Shown here in pieces: positions 13,578 to 20,002 of a DNA stretch of 21,822 nt (its first letter is position 1; the number at the start of each line of letters is the position of its first letter). Under the pieces are notes generated by a model. It saw nothing but the letters and a program-made list of their open reading frames with translations. It was not told where the DNA came from and did no database searches. Position numbers and translations under genes: made by a program. The DNA comes from a virus. The stretch spans positions 1 through 21,822 of the IMG/VR virus record IMGVR_UViG_3300030012_003231; one strand, given 5' to 3'.

Positions 13578-14018
13578 ATGAGCGAAGAAGAAAAACCATA
13601 TGACGAGGTTACCACAGGACAAGAAAAGCCTGTAAAAAAAGGAATCATTGAAGAGATTCAAGAGATGAAAGAAAGAGGCGAAATAAATACCGCAGCTTAT
13701 AAAGAAAAAATTAGAGAGCTTGAAGTTATTCTTGGGGTCAAAGAATTAAGCCCTTTTGGAACAAATGAGTTAGAAATATTTGAGGATAAACTTAAAACAA
13801 TGAATCTAACTGATATGATGAGAATGGCCGAGAAAGCAGGTTTAAATGCGTATTTAGATAGACCAAGATTAAAAACAGCTTTACTTAAAGAGTTTAAAGC
13901 TCACACCAGAAATAATCGTCGAAACATCATCCCAAATCCTTTGAAGCAGCCTGAATTAGATCCAAATAATCCAGTTCATGCAAGCACTATTAAAATGCTG
14001 CAAGATCTAGGTATTTAG
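13578..14018 (+). CDS. unknown head/neck-region protein (146 aa)
   Basis: A mostly helical, charged protein. The first half (KKGIIEEIQEMKERGEINTA, then YKEKIRELEVIL) looks like a helical hairpin. The segment MTDMMRMAEKAGL/NAYLDRPRLKTALLKEFKA, by eye, resembles the helix-extended-helix layout of SAP or Rho-N type nucleic-acid-binding domains (the residue before the first M is L in the protein). The tail is basic and proline-rich (NNRRNIIPNPLKQPELDPNN). It lies between capsid and connector genes, so a role in the neck or in DNA retention is possible; no family is recognised. It is expressed from its own promoter after a terminator, without a Shine-Dalgarno. Confidence 0.6.
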   Translation: MSEEEKPYDEVTTGQEKPVKKGIIEEIQEMKERGEINTAAYKEKIRELEVILGVKELSPFGTNELEIFEDKLKTMNLTDMMRMAEKAGLNAYLDRPRLKTALLKEFKAHTRNNRRNIIPNPLKQPELDPNNPVHASTIKMLQDLGI

Positions 14019-14025
14019 TGTAATA
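14017..14025 (+). promoter_or_regulatory. late-type promoter motif AGTGTAATA before gene 14032
   Basis: An exact AGTGTAATA overlaps the stop codon of the upstream gene (TTTAGTG), with six bases to the ATG at 14032. No Shine-Dalgarno is present. The transcript would start at or within a base or two of the ATG. Confidence 0.6.
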
Positions 14026-14031
14026 CCTTAC

Positions 14032-14511
14032 ATGAGCGCTTTAGAAGATCTAGCTTCAGGAATTGTTGAAACAGAATTTGATGGCGATACTGGTATCGCA
14101 ACAGTTTCCGCTGTAAGTGGTTGGCTGTTTGAAAACTTAGGAAGACTTAACACTCATATATATACAGACTTTAGTGGATCTAATGCCACTGGAACCTATG
14201 GTATAATTGACATAGAAGCCCAGGCTATACTGAAGGAGTTATATTTATATAATTATTATACTAAAGAAGCTAGAAATGCTTTAAGAGGTATAGTTAGCTC
14301 TAGCGTTAGTGGAGATAACATATTAGCTTTAAAAGACGGAGAAAGCTCTGTAACGTTTGTTAATCGCAATGAGGTATCAAAGGTCTATAGAGGACTTGCA
14401 AGCGATTCTATGGACAACGTAGTGCGCTTATCGGCACAATATAATATTTACCAAGCTGAGCCTAGACAATTAGGAGGAATAGATGGAAGCGGCTTGGCTG
14501 ATTATGATTAA
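14032..14511 (+). CDS. probable head-tail connector/adaptor protein (159 aa)
   Basis: The N-terminal half (VSAVSGWLFENLGRLNTHIY, then AQAILKELYLYNYYTKEA) is helical and the C-terminal half beta-like, ending in a glycine-rich tail. Small helical proteins in this position, after the capsid gene, are typically adaptors that bind the portal. The sequence does not give a firm family match. The start is set by the late-type motif six bases upstream. The gene ends in a bidirectional terminator facing the leftward gene at 14552-14782. Confidence 0.55.
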   Translation: MSALEDLASGIVETEFDGDTGIATVSAVSGWLFENLGRLNTHIYTDFSGSNATGTYGIIDIEAQAILKELYLYNYYTKEARNALRGIVSSSVSGDNILALKDGESSVTFVNRNEVSKVYRGLASDSMDNVVRLSAQYNIYQAEPRQLGGIDGSGLADYD

Positions 14512-14543
14512 AAAAAAACCCCGTCTTTCAACGGGGTTTATTT
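14511..14543. terminator. bidirectional terminator between converging genes
   Basis: AAACCCCGT (14516-14524) pairs perfectly with ACGGGGTTT (14531-14539) around a six-base loop. An A-run on the left (14511-14518) gives an eight-T tail to leftward transcripts, and TTTATTT on the right serves rightward ones. It stands exactly between stop codons of the converging genes at 14511 and 14552. Confidence 0.9.
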
Positions 14544-14551
14544 AAAATTTA

Positions 14552-14782
14552 CTATTTCTTTTTAAGATCTGCTAAATTCTTTTTTAGCTTAACTTTAAGT
14601 TTGATTTTTGTTGCAGCGTCTTTACCTGCGGATTCTTTTGCATAATCTTTCAAAAGTTGACCTGCGGTTTTTGCTTTTGAAGTAGGTTTACTTTTTGGCT
14701 GAGGCGCTTTCTCTTTTTTTGGCTCTTCAGTTTTATCAGTTTTAACTACTTTTTTAGGTTTAATTTTAGATTTTTCTTTCAT
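14552..14782 (-). CDS. lysine-rich basic protein (76 aa), histone H1-like composition
   Basis: Roughly a third or more of the residues are lysine; prolines, alanines and serines fill the N-terminal half (KEKAPQPKSKPTSKAKTAG), and the C-terminal part forms an amphipathic lysine-rich helix (TKIKLKVKLKKNLADLKKK). This composition resembles histone H1 or HU tails and suggests DNA or RNA binding, or a packaged internal basic protein. No family is recognised. It is flanked by terminators on both sides, so it either has its own undetected promoter or depends on readthrough from the tail tube gene. The start has no clear Shine-Dalgarno; the ATG at 14782 is the only sensible choice. Confidence 0.6.
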   Translation of the reverse strand: MKEKSKIKPKKVVKTDKTEEPKKEKAPQPKSKPTSKAKTAGQLLKDYAKESAGKDAATKIKLKVKLKKNLADLKKK

Positions 14783-14790
14783 CTTTGTAA

Positions 14791-14820
14791 AAACCCCTCT
14801 CCCCTTTCGGAGAGAGGGTT
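14791..14820 (-). terminator. terminator after the leftward tail tube gene
   Basis: Read on the minus strand: AACCCTCTCTCC, GAAA loop, GGGGAGAGGGGTT and then a short T-run. The stem carries one bulge and one mismatch. It lies between the stop of the gene at 14832 and the start of the basic protein at 14782, and would make the tube gene the usual end of the leftward operon. Confidence 0.75.
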
Positions 14821-14831
14821 ATTGTTAAATA

Positions 14832-15920
14832 TTAAACAAATATCGTATGCTTACTAGCTCCACTAGCAAATAATCCAGCATCAGTATCTGATGGACCACC
14901 TACTTGTGCAGACAGTGTAAGGTCTACAGTTTGGTTTGATCCTATTGCAGATGAGAAACTTTCTGAGTCAACCTGCGCTCCTTTCAATGTCCAAACCATA
15001 GCATTTACGCTATCTTCGTCTTTAAGAGTAACAGTTGCAGTTTGAACTCCTGATTGTAAACCGTTTGCTAGGTTGTATGCAGTAGTTTCATTTACAATTG
15101 CACTTATAGACATTGTAACATTGATTGGGAAATCAACTTCACGAGCAAATGGGAATCTACTACCAAGTCTATCTAAAGGACTTCTTGAAAGAGGAAGGCT
15201 TAAAGAAACACTTTGTACGTGCGCTCCATCAGTTCCTACTAGATCTACTATAGTTTCTCCTTCAAAGTTATCTAAACTTACTGTTATATCTCCTGGACGT
15301 AAAGCTGTAAGAGCTGTTGAAGTCCCTGAATTTGGGGTTGGGAGAGCGACTCTTAAACCTAAAGGTGTACCTGCTTCTTGATCAACTGCTGGAGTTAAAA
15401 AGTTTGCACCACTAAGAGATGAGTTAACATTTGCTCCTTCCATTGTCATTGAAACAGTTGGAAGAGATCCTACTGACATATCTACTGAGTAATCAGTAAC
15501 ATAAGAGTTACCAATTCCAATAACTGTATCAGTACCGTTTAATGCTCCATCATTATTTACGTCTGTGCCTTCTGGGCTTGTTGCTATGTAGATGTTTTTT
15601 CCAGAGCTTCCAATCATATGTCCAGAGGCAAAGTTGACTTGTGCAACTGCCCCAGTTTTTACATAAAATCCTAAAGCTCTTTCATTTGCTCCATCTGTTA
15701 AATAATACGAAAAATCAACAGACACTGTAGGAGGGTCAAGAACTAAGGAGTCTATTCTTGCTAGATTTCCAAATTGGTTGACATCTTGTCTGTTAATTGT
15801 GTAGCTAAAGTTTGCACTTTGCACCCTTTCGATTTGCTCGTGTTTTGCTGCTGTCGCTGAGGACGCATTTTCACTTACAAATAGGGCTTCTGATTGATAA
15901 ATTACTCTATTTCTGGCCAT
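14832..15920 (-). CDS. probable major tail tube protein (362 aa)
   Basis: A beta-rich virion protein with low charge and many serines and threonines. It appears to contain two related units: RVQSANFSY with VDFSYYLTD (32-76) and HVQSVSLSL with RSP, LGS and VTMSISAIV (234-276), separated by a strand pair NSYVTDYSVDMSVGSLPTVS. A paralog with the same landmarks is at 1139-1981. A loop D120-V-N122-N-D124-G-A-L-N-G-T-D131 has the exact spacing of an EF-hand/dockerin calcium loop. Tail tube is the best guess from fold-like pattern, position before chaperones and tape measure, and its own terminator, which suggests high output. It is the fourth gene of the leftward block; the 49-base gap upstream has no clear Shine-Dalgarno. 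Confidence 0.6.
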   Translation of the reverse strand: MARNRVIYQSEALFVSENASSATAAKHEQIERVQSANFSYTINRQDVNQFGNLARIDSLVLDPPTVSVDFSYYLTDGANERALGFYVKTGAVAQVNFASGHMIGSSGKNIYIATSPEGTDVNNDGALNGTDTVIGIGNSYVTDYSVDMSVGSLPTVSMTMEGANVNSSLSGANFLTPAVDQEAGTPLGLRVALPTPNSGTSTALTALRPGDITVSLDNFEGETIVDLVGTDGAHVQSVSLSLPLSRSPLDRLGSRFPFAREVDFPINVTMSISAIVNETTAYNLANGLQSGVQTATVTLKDEDSVNAMVWTLKGAQVDSESFSSAIGSNQTVDLTLSAQVGGPSDTDAGLFASGASKHTIFV

Positions 15921-15969
15921 AATAAAAGATTCTTTTCTTTGTTTACAGTTTTATTGTTAAAATGTGAAA

Positions 15970-16818
15970 TTATGTGAATCTCAATCTCATTTGCTTTATG
16001 TCAAAATCGATAAATCCAACATACATTTCGTGTGCTAGAGATTTCCTATCTCTATCTGTTAATTTTGAAGTTGTTACGCTATCAACGTAAAATTTCCTAT
16101 TATCCGTGTACCCAGCTTCTGATCCTGTATAGGAGTAGCTGCCGTCTTTTAGATCTCCCAATTCTGTAATTGGGTAACCTGTCATTGGTATACTGGTTAT
16201 ACATTCATTTACAGAGTCCATAAATATAGATAAAACTCCGTCTAACTGATATGTATCCTCAGCTAAAATTACTGCTTTTACTTGCACTGAAGTGTTTTGT
16301 ATTCCACCAAATGCAAAAGGTTCATTTGTTGAATTTGCTGTTGATATGAAAACAGCTGGAACCACATCATCATACGGTGAAATTGCACCATATGAAGCTG
16401 ATGGTAACCTGGAATTAACTTTATATTTGTTTTCTACAATTAAATCATCCTCAGTATCGTTAGTTATGTAGACATTAAAATCTTTGACAGAAAACTCTCC
16501 AGTTACTGTTAAATCTTCGTCGCTCCCTGAAACTAACGCTCTGCCGTTCTCAAAATCTAGAACAACTCCGTCATCTCTTCCTGAAAAGTTACCATTTATA
16601 AAAACTCCTGTAGGTATAGTAGCTCCTGTAATAGATGAGTCAGTCACCCATGTTTTGAACGGGCTTCCGTAAGCTTTATATGTAGAGTCTAATCTAGCAT
16701 CTTCATAATATGAAAACTCGCCTGTTTTATTAGAAAAAGCCTCACCTTTTGTTAGCAAAAAATTATCAAACCACATAAAAAATGAGGTTGTGACTTTATG
16801 TTGGAATTGTTCTTTCAT
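15970..16818 (-). CDS. unknown virion structural protein (282 aa)
   Basis: A beta-rich, acidic protein with no signal peptide. It begins MKEQFQHKVTTSFFMWFDNF, continues with repeated glycine/asparagine loops (PTGVFINGNFSGRDDG) and ends in a more compact part (HEMYVGFIDFDIKQMRLRF). Its place between a tail-completion-type gene and the tail tube candidate suggests a neck, tail-terminator or tube-associated role. The family is not recognised. Its ATG directly follows the stop of the upstream gene (TAA then ATG), showing translational coupling in the leftward operon. Confidence 0.6.
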   Translation of the reverse strand: MKEQFQHKVTTSFFMWFDNFLLTKGEAFSNKTGEFSYYEDARLDSTYKAYGSPFKTWVTDSSITGATIPTGVFINGNFSGRDDGVVLDFENGRALVSGSDEDLTVTGEFSVKDFNVYITNDTEDDLIVENKYKVNSRLPSASYGAISPYDDVVPAVFISTANSTNEPFAFGGIQNTSVQVKAVILAEDTYQLDGVLSIFMDSVNECITSIPMTGYPITELGDLKDGSYSYTGSEAGYTDNRKFYVDSVTTSKLTDRDRKSLAHEMYVGFIDFDIKQMRLRFT

Positions 16819-17415
16819 TTACTTTTTATATTCGAGACATTCAAACTTTTTTTTATATTTCTGTAAAAATGCTGTGATATATGGGGTTGGCTTAAAAGCC
16901 CCTCCCCTTACCTTTACACGACTTTGGATAGCTCTACCAGATCTGCCCCTATTATTTTTCCTTAATAAAAAGCCTAATCCTGATATGCCGCTCTCTATAC
17001 CCCGCGCCCAACTTCTACCTAAAGCCCATGGCATTGGAGTGATTGCAAATATTTGTTCAGGTGTTGGTAAGTTTATTGAATACTCTGCACCAAGTTTTTC
17101 TCCTTTTTTAAGCTCTTTCCGAAACTGTATATTGGTGTTTTCTAGTGCTTGGATTATTATATCTACTGGCTTTTCCCCAGCATCAAAACCTATGAAAGCA
17201 AAAAGATTTGTAACGCCCCTTAGAGTACCGCTAATATTAGCAGATTCTGGGCCAGCCAAAAGCTCTTGAGTTATTGGCAGCTGCAAGAACTCTTTCATCA
17301 TTTGATTTTTAGTTCTTTTAAAAGCTTTTCTGACTTCTCTATTAAGATCTTTTTTTGCTACTTTAGGGACTTGTCTTTTTAAAGCTTCCCTGACCTGTAA
17401 TGAAAGTCTCGCCAT
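16819..17415 (-). CDS. putative tail completion/neck protein (198 aa), basic
   Basis: A basic protein with a helical N-terminus (MARLSLQVREALKRQVPKVA) and a glycine/arginine-rich C-terminal part (GFLLRKNNRGRSGRAIQSR). HK97 gp10-like tail completion proteins share a basic helical start and this gene-order position between connector and tube, which is the basis for the tentative name; no signature motif proves it. The ATG overlaps the previous stop by one base (TAATG on the minus strand), and its stop abuts the next start. It could equally be an unrelated neck protein. Confidence 0.5.
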   Translation of the reverse strand: MARLSLQVREALKRQVPKVAKKDLNREVRKAFKRTKNQMMKEFLQLPITQELLAGPESANISGTLRGVTNLFAFIGFDAGEKPVDIIIQALENTNIQFRKELKKGEKLGAEYSINLPTPEQIFAITPMPWALGRSWARGIESGISGLGFLLRKNNRGRSGRAIQSRVKVRGGAFKPTPYITAFLQKYKKKFECLEYKK

Positions 17416-17885
17416 TATTCATCTATAGGAGTTAAAAGAAAAGTAAAAAATCTGTTGCTAGTTAATCCACGAGGAGATCCATCGCTTTTAATGGCAAACT
17501 TTCTGCCGTCAAATTCTACCCTTCTAGCCTCTCGTATATAGTTATAACCAGATTCTTTTACTACTATTTTTACGCTACCGTCTGGCAAAATAACTTTGTT
17601 TTGAGTGCCTACTTGTCCAGTACCAGCTTCATCCGCTAGGTACTCTTTTTCCATGTCTACGTAGTATATTCTAGCTTCAAAAGTATCTGAAATCATAGAG
17701 TATTCAACAGATGTGTTAGAACCTGTATTAGTTCTTCTGTAAAGGGAATTCCAATTATCAGTAGAAGCTATTAAGGTTTTTTTAGCATTTTTATATACCG
17801 TGATAGTTTGAGCGAATGTTGTATGCAAAGTATCCGCTAAACTATTAATTTTATTTATTTGATCTTGTGATAAAAACCCTGCCAT
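17415..17885 (-). CDS. putative head-tail joining protein (156 aa), first gene of the leftward block
   Basis: The N-terminal helix (QDQINKINSLADTLHTTFAQ) is followed by a beta-rich body with VEYSMISDTFEARIYYVDME and VILPDGSVKIVVKES. Size, fold pattern and position resemble head-closure or stopper proteins, but no family signature is seen. It is the first gene of the leftward operon and has a late-type motif (AGTGTAAAA) six bases before its ATG on the minus strand, with no Shine-Dalgarno. Confidence 0.5.
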   Translation of the reverse strand: MAGFLSQDQINKINSLADTLHTTFAQTITVYKNAKKTLIASTDNWNSLYRRTNTGSNTSVEYSMISDTFEARIYYVDMEKEYLADEAGTGQVGTQNKVILPDGSVKIVVKESGYNYIREARRVEFDGRKFAIKSDGSPRGLTSNRFFTFLLTPIDE

Positions 17886-17886
17886 G

Positions 17887-17914
17887 TAGACTTTTACACT
17901 TTTATTTATATAAT
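17887..17914 (+). promoter_or_regulatory. candidate rightward promoter, divergent from the leftward motif
   Basis: TAGACT (17887-17892), 16 bp, and a perfect TATAAT (17909-17914), 16 bases before the ATG at 17931. The leader would be about ten bases and includes the ribosome binding site AGGA (17920-17923). It overlaps the leftward motif, so the two promoters may compete. Confidence 0.5.
17892..17900 (-). promoter_or_regulatory. late-type promoter motif variant AGTGTAAAA, leftward
   Basis: On the minus strand: AGTGTAAAA (17900-17892), then GTCTAC, then ATG at 17885. The six-base distance equals that of the exact copy at 14017-14025. This is the only copy I found facing left before a gene, and it stands at the head of the only leftward structural operon. 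Confidence 0.5.
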
Positions 17915-17930
17915 AAGATAGGATTAAGGA

Positions 17931-18218
17931 ATGAACGCTAAAAAAAAGTTATCCCAGGAATCAAATAGCCAAATATCATCTTTATTTAAAATGATGTTAA
18001 TGATGGTTGAAGATATGAAAAAAGACCATGATTTTCACTATGATAAGCTATATGATAATATTCCAGAGGACTATCACGGAATTATAAATACAGCAAATCA
18101 TTTTACAGAACAAAAGGTAGCTTGGATAAGAAAAAGAATTTTAGATTTAGGGAACGAATCGATTAGAAATTTTGATTCGGAACTAGATAATTATACAGTA
18201 AGTTTTATATTTAAATAG
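17931..18218 (+). CDS. small unknown protein before the chaperone-position genes (95 aa)
   Basis: A helical, charged protein (MNAKKKLSQESNSQISSLFK, then MMLMMVEDMKKDHDFHYDK). It resembles no family I know. Methionines are unusually clustered at 21-26. A ribosome binding site AGGA lies seven bases upstream of the ATG, so unlike the motif-started genes it is translated in the ordinary way. It is the first gene of the rightward tail operon and could be an accessory tail assembly protein. Confidence 0.6.
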   Translation: MNAKKKLSQESNSQISSLFKMMLMMVEDMKKDHDFHYDKLYDNIPEDYHGIINTANHFTEQKVAWIRKRILDLGNESIRNFDSELDNYTVSFIFK

Positions 18219-18227
18219 GAAAAAGGT

Positions 18228-18986
18228 ATGGACGAATTTAAAGAATTATATGCATTCACTTTGGATAGAGAAGAAGAAGTGGAGAAAGAAACCACCCGCA
18301 CAGATAAAAAGACTGGCGAAAAGATAACTAAGACTAAAAAGGTAAAAGAGAAAAAATCTTACCAAATTAGGATTAAAAGACCATCTAGAAGAGAGCTTGA
18401 AGAGGCTGAGCTTGAATACTCTATTGAAATGAGTAAATGCGTCAAGAAAGGTATCTTAACTAGAGCCATGCTTTACAAAAAGTATAGTGATACAGGAGGA
18501 ATGTACACTGAGGACGAAGCCAGTGATTACAGCAAGATTTATAAAGATATTTTAACTGCTCAGAATGAGTATGTAAGACTTGATACTGTCGAAAAGAAGA
18601 CAAAAGAACAAAAAGAAAAGTTAGAAAAGATCAAATCTGATTTAGCCGATTCTAAAAGAAAGCTTGTTGAGTTTGAATCTAATATGCACACTTTGTTTGA
18701 CCATACTGCTGATACAAAAGCACAAAACAAATTGTTACTTTGGTACTCTTTGATGCTAACTCATATTCAAGGAGAGGATGATGATGAGCCTTTACCTTAT
18801 TTCCAAGGTGGAAACTTTGAGGAAAAGAAAGATGATTACTTTTTAAAAGAAGATGCTGGAGATGCTTTCTATTTCGAGCTAGTAAAAAAGGTTACAACTA
18901 TTTTAGCTTTCTGGTTCTTCAACCAAGCTTCTAAACCTGAGGAGTTTAACAAGCTTATAGAGGATGTCGAAAAGGGTGAAATTTGA
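18228..18986 (+). CDS. putative tail assembly chaperone, first of a pair (252 aa)
   Basis: It has a lysine/threonine-rich segment (EVEKETTRTDKKTGEKITKT), then a long charged coiled coil (about 100-150) and a C-terminal part with LLLWYSLMLTHIQGEDDDEP and TTILAFWFFNQASKPEEF. The assignment comes from position: it is followed by an overlapping gene and then the tape measure gene, the classical place of the G/GT-type chaperones. The reading frames are related by -1, but no convincing slippery site was found. A good ribosome binding site, AGGA, lies seven bases before the ATG (18217-18220). Confidence 0.55.
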   Translation: MDEFKELYAFTLDREEEVEKETTRTDKKTGEKITKTKKVKEKKSYQIRIKRPSRRELEEAELEYSIEMSKCVKKGILTRAMLYKKYSDTGGMYTEDEASDYSKIYKDILTAQNEYVRLDTVEKKTKEQKEKLEKIKSDLADSKRKLVEFESNMHTLFDHTADTKAQNKLLLWYSLMLTHIQGEDDDEPLPYFQGGNFEEKKDDYFLKEDAGDAFYFELVKKVTTILAFWFFNQASKPEEFNKLIEDVEKGEI

Positions 18987-19966
18987 ATGAAGAATTTTAC
19001 ATCTCCTTAGTAGGTGAAGCTTTTGATGGTTATACAGAGTGCGATATAGAAGGAAAGCCAGTTTTTCTTAAGCACGTAAGTATAAAAGATCAAAGGTATG
19101 TACATAAGTATTTTGAAAAGTACAAACAAATAGCTTTAGACAGGGGTCTAGAAACAGAGGAGCAAAGATTAAAGTATGTTCTTGAGGAAGAAATCTGGGA
19201 GCAGAAAGATGACGAGCAAATATATTCTCTTGAAAATCAAATAGAGAATCTAAAAAGAACTGTTAAGGCTACTTTTTTACCTTCTCAAAGAGAAAATCTT
19301 CAAGAAGACATAAACAAAAAAAGAAAAGAGGTAGAGTCTTTAAGAATTAAAAGACAAGAGGTTATAGGTAAAACCGCAGAGGACTATGCGACTTCCAGGA
19401 GTGGTGATGAATTACTTAGATGTTTATTATATGATTCTGATGAATTAAAAAATAATTTTTATACAGATGAGCAGTTTGGTGATTTAGAGACTTGGGAAGT
19501 TATACAAATCAGTAAATTGCAGGACAATGTAAATCAAAGATTTGCAGACTCTATAATTCAAGAAGCTGTACTGCGGCCATTTTTTAGTATGTATCTATCT
19601 TCTTGTGAAAACATATCTCAGTTTTATGGTAAGCCAGTTATAGATTTGACAATACCTCAGCTTAAAGTAGCTACTTATGGTAGGATGTTTTTTAACATAT
19701 TTCAAAATGTTCCTGATATACCAGATAACATAAAAGAAGATCCACAGAAACTATTAGCATTTTCTGATTCTTATTTCAACAAAGATAAAAATTCTGGAGG
19801 GTTAAGAGATGATGCTGATGCGAGTGCTGTATTTGGGGCAACTAAAGAAGATATGAAAACTTTGAATGCTGGACCTAATACTGTTTCTTTATCAGATGAA
19901 CTTAAGAAAAGCGGTGGCCAATTAAACATGGAACAAATGATGCGATTAGCTGGGCATGATGTGTAA
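18983..19966 (+). CDS. putative tail assembly chaperone, second of the pair (327 aa), TTG start
   Basis: The reading frame opens right after a stop at 18977-18979, and the first usable codon is TTG at 18983, overlapping the upstream TGA stop (TTGA). AAGGG lies a few bases upstream (18972-18976), so a TTG start with stop-start coupling is the simplest reading. The protein is soluble and charged: MNEEFYISLVGEAFDGYTEC, a coiled coil (about 70-130), then RPFFSMYLSSCENISQFYGK and a disordered C-terminus ending QMMRLAGHDV. The position immediately before the tape measure gene suggests a chaperone or a tape-measure-binding protein; the sequence alone does not prove it. Confidence 0.55.
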   Translation: MNEEFYISLVGEAFDGYTECDIEGKPVFLKHVSIKDQRYVHKYFEKYKQIALDRGLETEEQRLKYVLEEEIWEQKDDEQIYSLENQIENLKRTVKATFLPSQRENLQEDINKKRKEVESLRIKRQEVIGKTAEDYATSRSGDELLRCLLYDSDELKNNFYTDEQFGDLETWEVIQISKLQDNVNQRFADSIIQEAVLRPFFSMYLSSCENISQFYGKPVIDLTIPQLKVATYGRMFFNIFQNVPDIPDNIKEDPQKLLAFSDSYFNKDKNSGGLRDDADASAVFGATKEDMKTLNAGPNTVSLSDELKKSGGQLNMEQMMRLAGHDV

Positions 19967-19971
19967 ATATT

Positions 19972-19980
19972 TGTGTAATT
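19972..19980 (+). promoter_or_regulatory. late-type promoter motif variant TGTGTAATT before the tape measure gene
   Basis: TGTGTAATT lies 22 bases before the ATG at 20003, farther than most copies. The interval contains AAAGG (19987-19991), a possible ribosome binding site. If the motif is active the leader is about 15 bases, so this message would not be leaderless. Confidence 0.42.
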
Positions 19981-20002
19981 AAACATAAAGGTTTACGGAA
20001 AT

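Noticed and set aside
18960-18990. Programmed -1 frameshift joining the two chaperone-position genes
   Set aside because: The second frame is offset by -1, but it is closed by TGA at 18977-18979, and the only heptamer nearby (AAATTTG, 18979-18985) is not in the right phase. A TTG start overlapping the stop explains the arrangement.
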